In this document: piece by piece, positions 6,152-6,724 of the stretch | How positions within the stretch are numbered: the stretch's first letter is position 1 | How the letters are laid out: every line of letters starts with the position of its first letter | Assembly (NCBI GenBank): GCA_036266845.1 | Contig: DATAXI010000171.1 | Coordinates: 1-6,724 of the forward strand | Direction: 5' to 3' | Origin: DATAXI01 sp036266845 | GTDB lineage: Bacteria > Verrucomicrobiota > Verrucomicrobiia > Chthoniobacterales > Chthoniobacteraceae | DNA length: 6,724 nt | Notes under the pieces: generated by a model | Seen by the model: the letters and a program-made list of their open reading frames with translations, nothing else | The model's database searches: none | Told to the model about the DNA's origin: nothing | Program-made: the position numbers and the translations under genes

Positions 6152-6724
6152 ATGAGCAAACGGTGGGACCCCAATGACCCTTATGCGGCATACATGCCGC
6201 CCCGGAAGCCGTTTTACCGGCGGGCCTGGTTCATCGTTTTGGTGCTGGTCTTCCTGCTGCCGGCGGTCGCGGGCTATTGTTACTACCTCAAGCTCAAGAG
6301 CATCTACGGCGCGCGGGCCGCTTCGTTCGATTTCTCCCAGCTCTCGGAGATGGAATCGGCGAGCACCATTTATGACCGCAACGGCAATGTCCTGAGCCGC
6401 ATTTTTTTGGAAAACCGGGACACCGTCGACAGCTTTCCGGAGGTGATGACCCGCGCCGTGGTGGCGGCGGAGGATAACCGCTTTTACCAGCATCACGGCA
6501 TCGATCTGTACGGGATGTTCCGCGCCGCGCTCAAGAACTGGCGCGCCGGGCACATCCGCCAGGGGGCCAGCACGGTCACCCAGCAGCTCGCCCGCAATAC
6601 CTTCTCCCTCCACGAGCGCACCTACGACCGGAAGATGACGGAAATCTTCCTGGCGCTGGAGATCGAAAAGCATTTCTCGAAGCAGCAGATCATGAACCTG
6701 TATCTGAACCGGGTCTATTTCGGC
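6152..6724 (+). CDS. Class A penicillin-binding protein (PBP1A-like), N-terminal part
   Basis: The gene runs off the right edge; 191 codons are visible. It encodes a bifunctional peptidoglycan synthase: a glycosyltransferase (GT51) domain that polymerises lipid II, normally followed by a transpeptidase domain that lies outside the window. Layout: short cytoplasmic tail (1-24), one membrane anchor AWFIVLVLVFLLPAVAGY (25-42), a linker with STIYDRNGNVLSRI (71-84), then GT51. GT51 motifs are intact: AAEDNRFYQHHGID (105-118) with catalytic Glu107, RQGASTVTQQLARN (136-149), RKMTEIFLALEIEKHFSKQQ (160-179) and IMNLYLNRVYFG (180-191). ATG 6152 gives the typical N-terminus; Met15 is a less likely alternative. 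No Shine-Dalgarno sequence is seen. It could instead be a monofunctional transglycosylase, but the linker before GT51 favours class A PBP. Confidence 0.95.
   Translation, partial: MSKRWDPNDPYAAYMPPRKPFYRRAWFIVLVLVFLLPAVAGYCYYLKLKSIYGARAASFDFSQLSEMESASTIYDRNGNVLSRIFLENRDTVDSFPEVMTRAVVAAEDNRFYQHHGIDLYGMFRAALKNWRAGHIRQGASTVTQQLARNTFSLHERTYDRKMTEIFLALEIEKHFSKQQIMNLYLNRVYFG

Noticed and set aside
5588..6673. Minus-strand 361-codon frame covering the PBP gene and part of the methyltransferase
   Set aside because: It overlaps two genes with complete family motifs and its own translation shows none.

Overview
The window reads as ordinary chromosome from a GC-rich, diderm (Gram-negative) bacterium. 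It carries a signal-peptide protein followed by an outer-membrane beta-barrel ending in Phe, a class A penicillin-binding protein, and an ABC-2 exporter. The style of the genes (the C-terminal tail at the left edge, the secreted protein of unknown family, and the structured intergenic repeat) reminds me most of Verrucomicrobiota or a related PVC lineage. That placement is an impression, not proof.

Left to right: (1) the last 36 codons of a plus-strand protein (1-112); (2) about 200 bases of non-coding DNA rich in inverted repeats; (3) a minus-strand tRNA-Thr(CGU) at 313-385; (4) a minus-strand two-gene ABC-2 exporter operon, ATPase (1664-2626) then permease (490-1671), overlapping by 8 bases; (5) a short divergent control region (about 2627-2721) with an unusual phased TTATGAA repeat; (6) a plus-strand, translationally coupled pair: an unrecognised secreted protein (2722-3714) and a predicted outer-membrane beta-barrel protein (3711-4781); (7) about 170 bases of hairpin-rich DNA, probably a dispersed repeat, between convergent genes; (8) a minus-strand MidA/NDUFAF7-family SAM-dependent methyltransferase (4951-6039); (9) a 112-base divergent region; (10) the start of a plus-strand class A PBP (transglycosylase/transpeptidase), running off the right edge.

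Functionally, the exporter ATPase and permease should form one membrane complex (probably two of each). The secreted protein and barrel are overlapped ATGA-style and are probably made together, acting in the periplasm and outer membrane. The methyltransferase and the PBP are unrelated housekeeping-type genes that share an intergenic region. No mobile element, CRISPR array, phage gene or defence system is visible. The least explained parts are the secreted-protein/barrel pair, the heptad repeat that creates three -10-like hexamers ahead of the exporter, and the structured element at 4782-4951.
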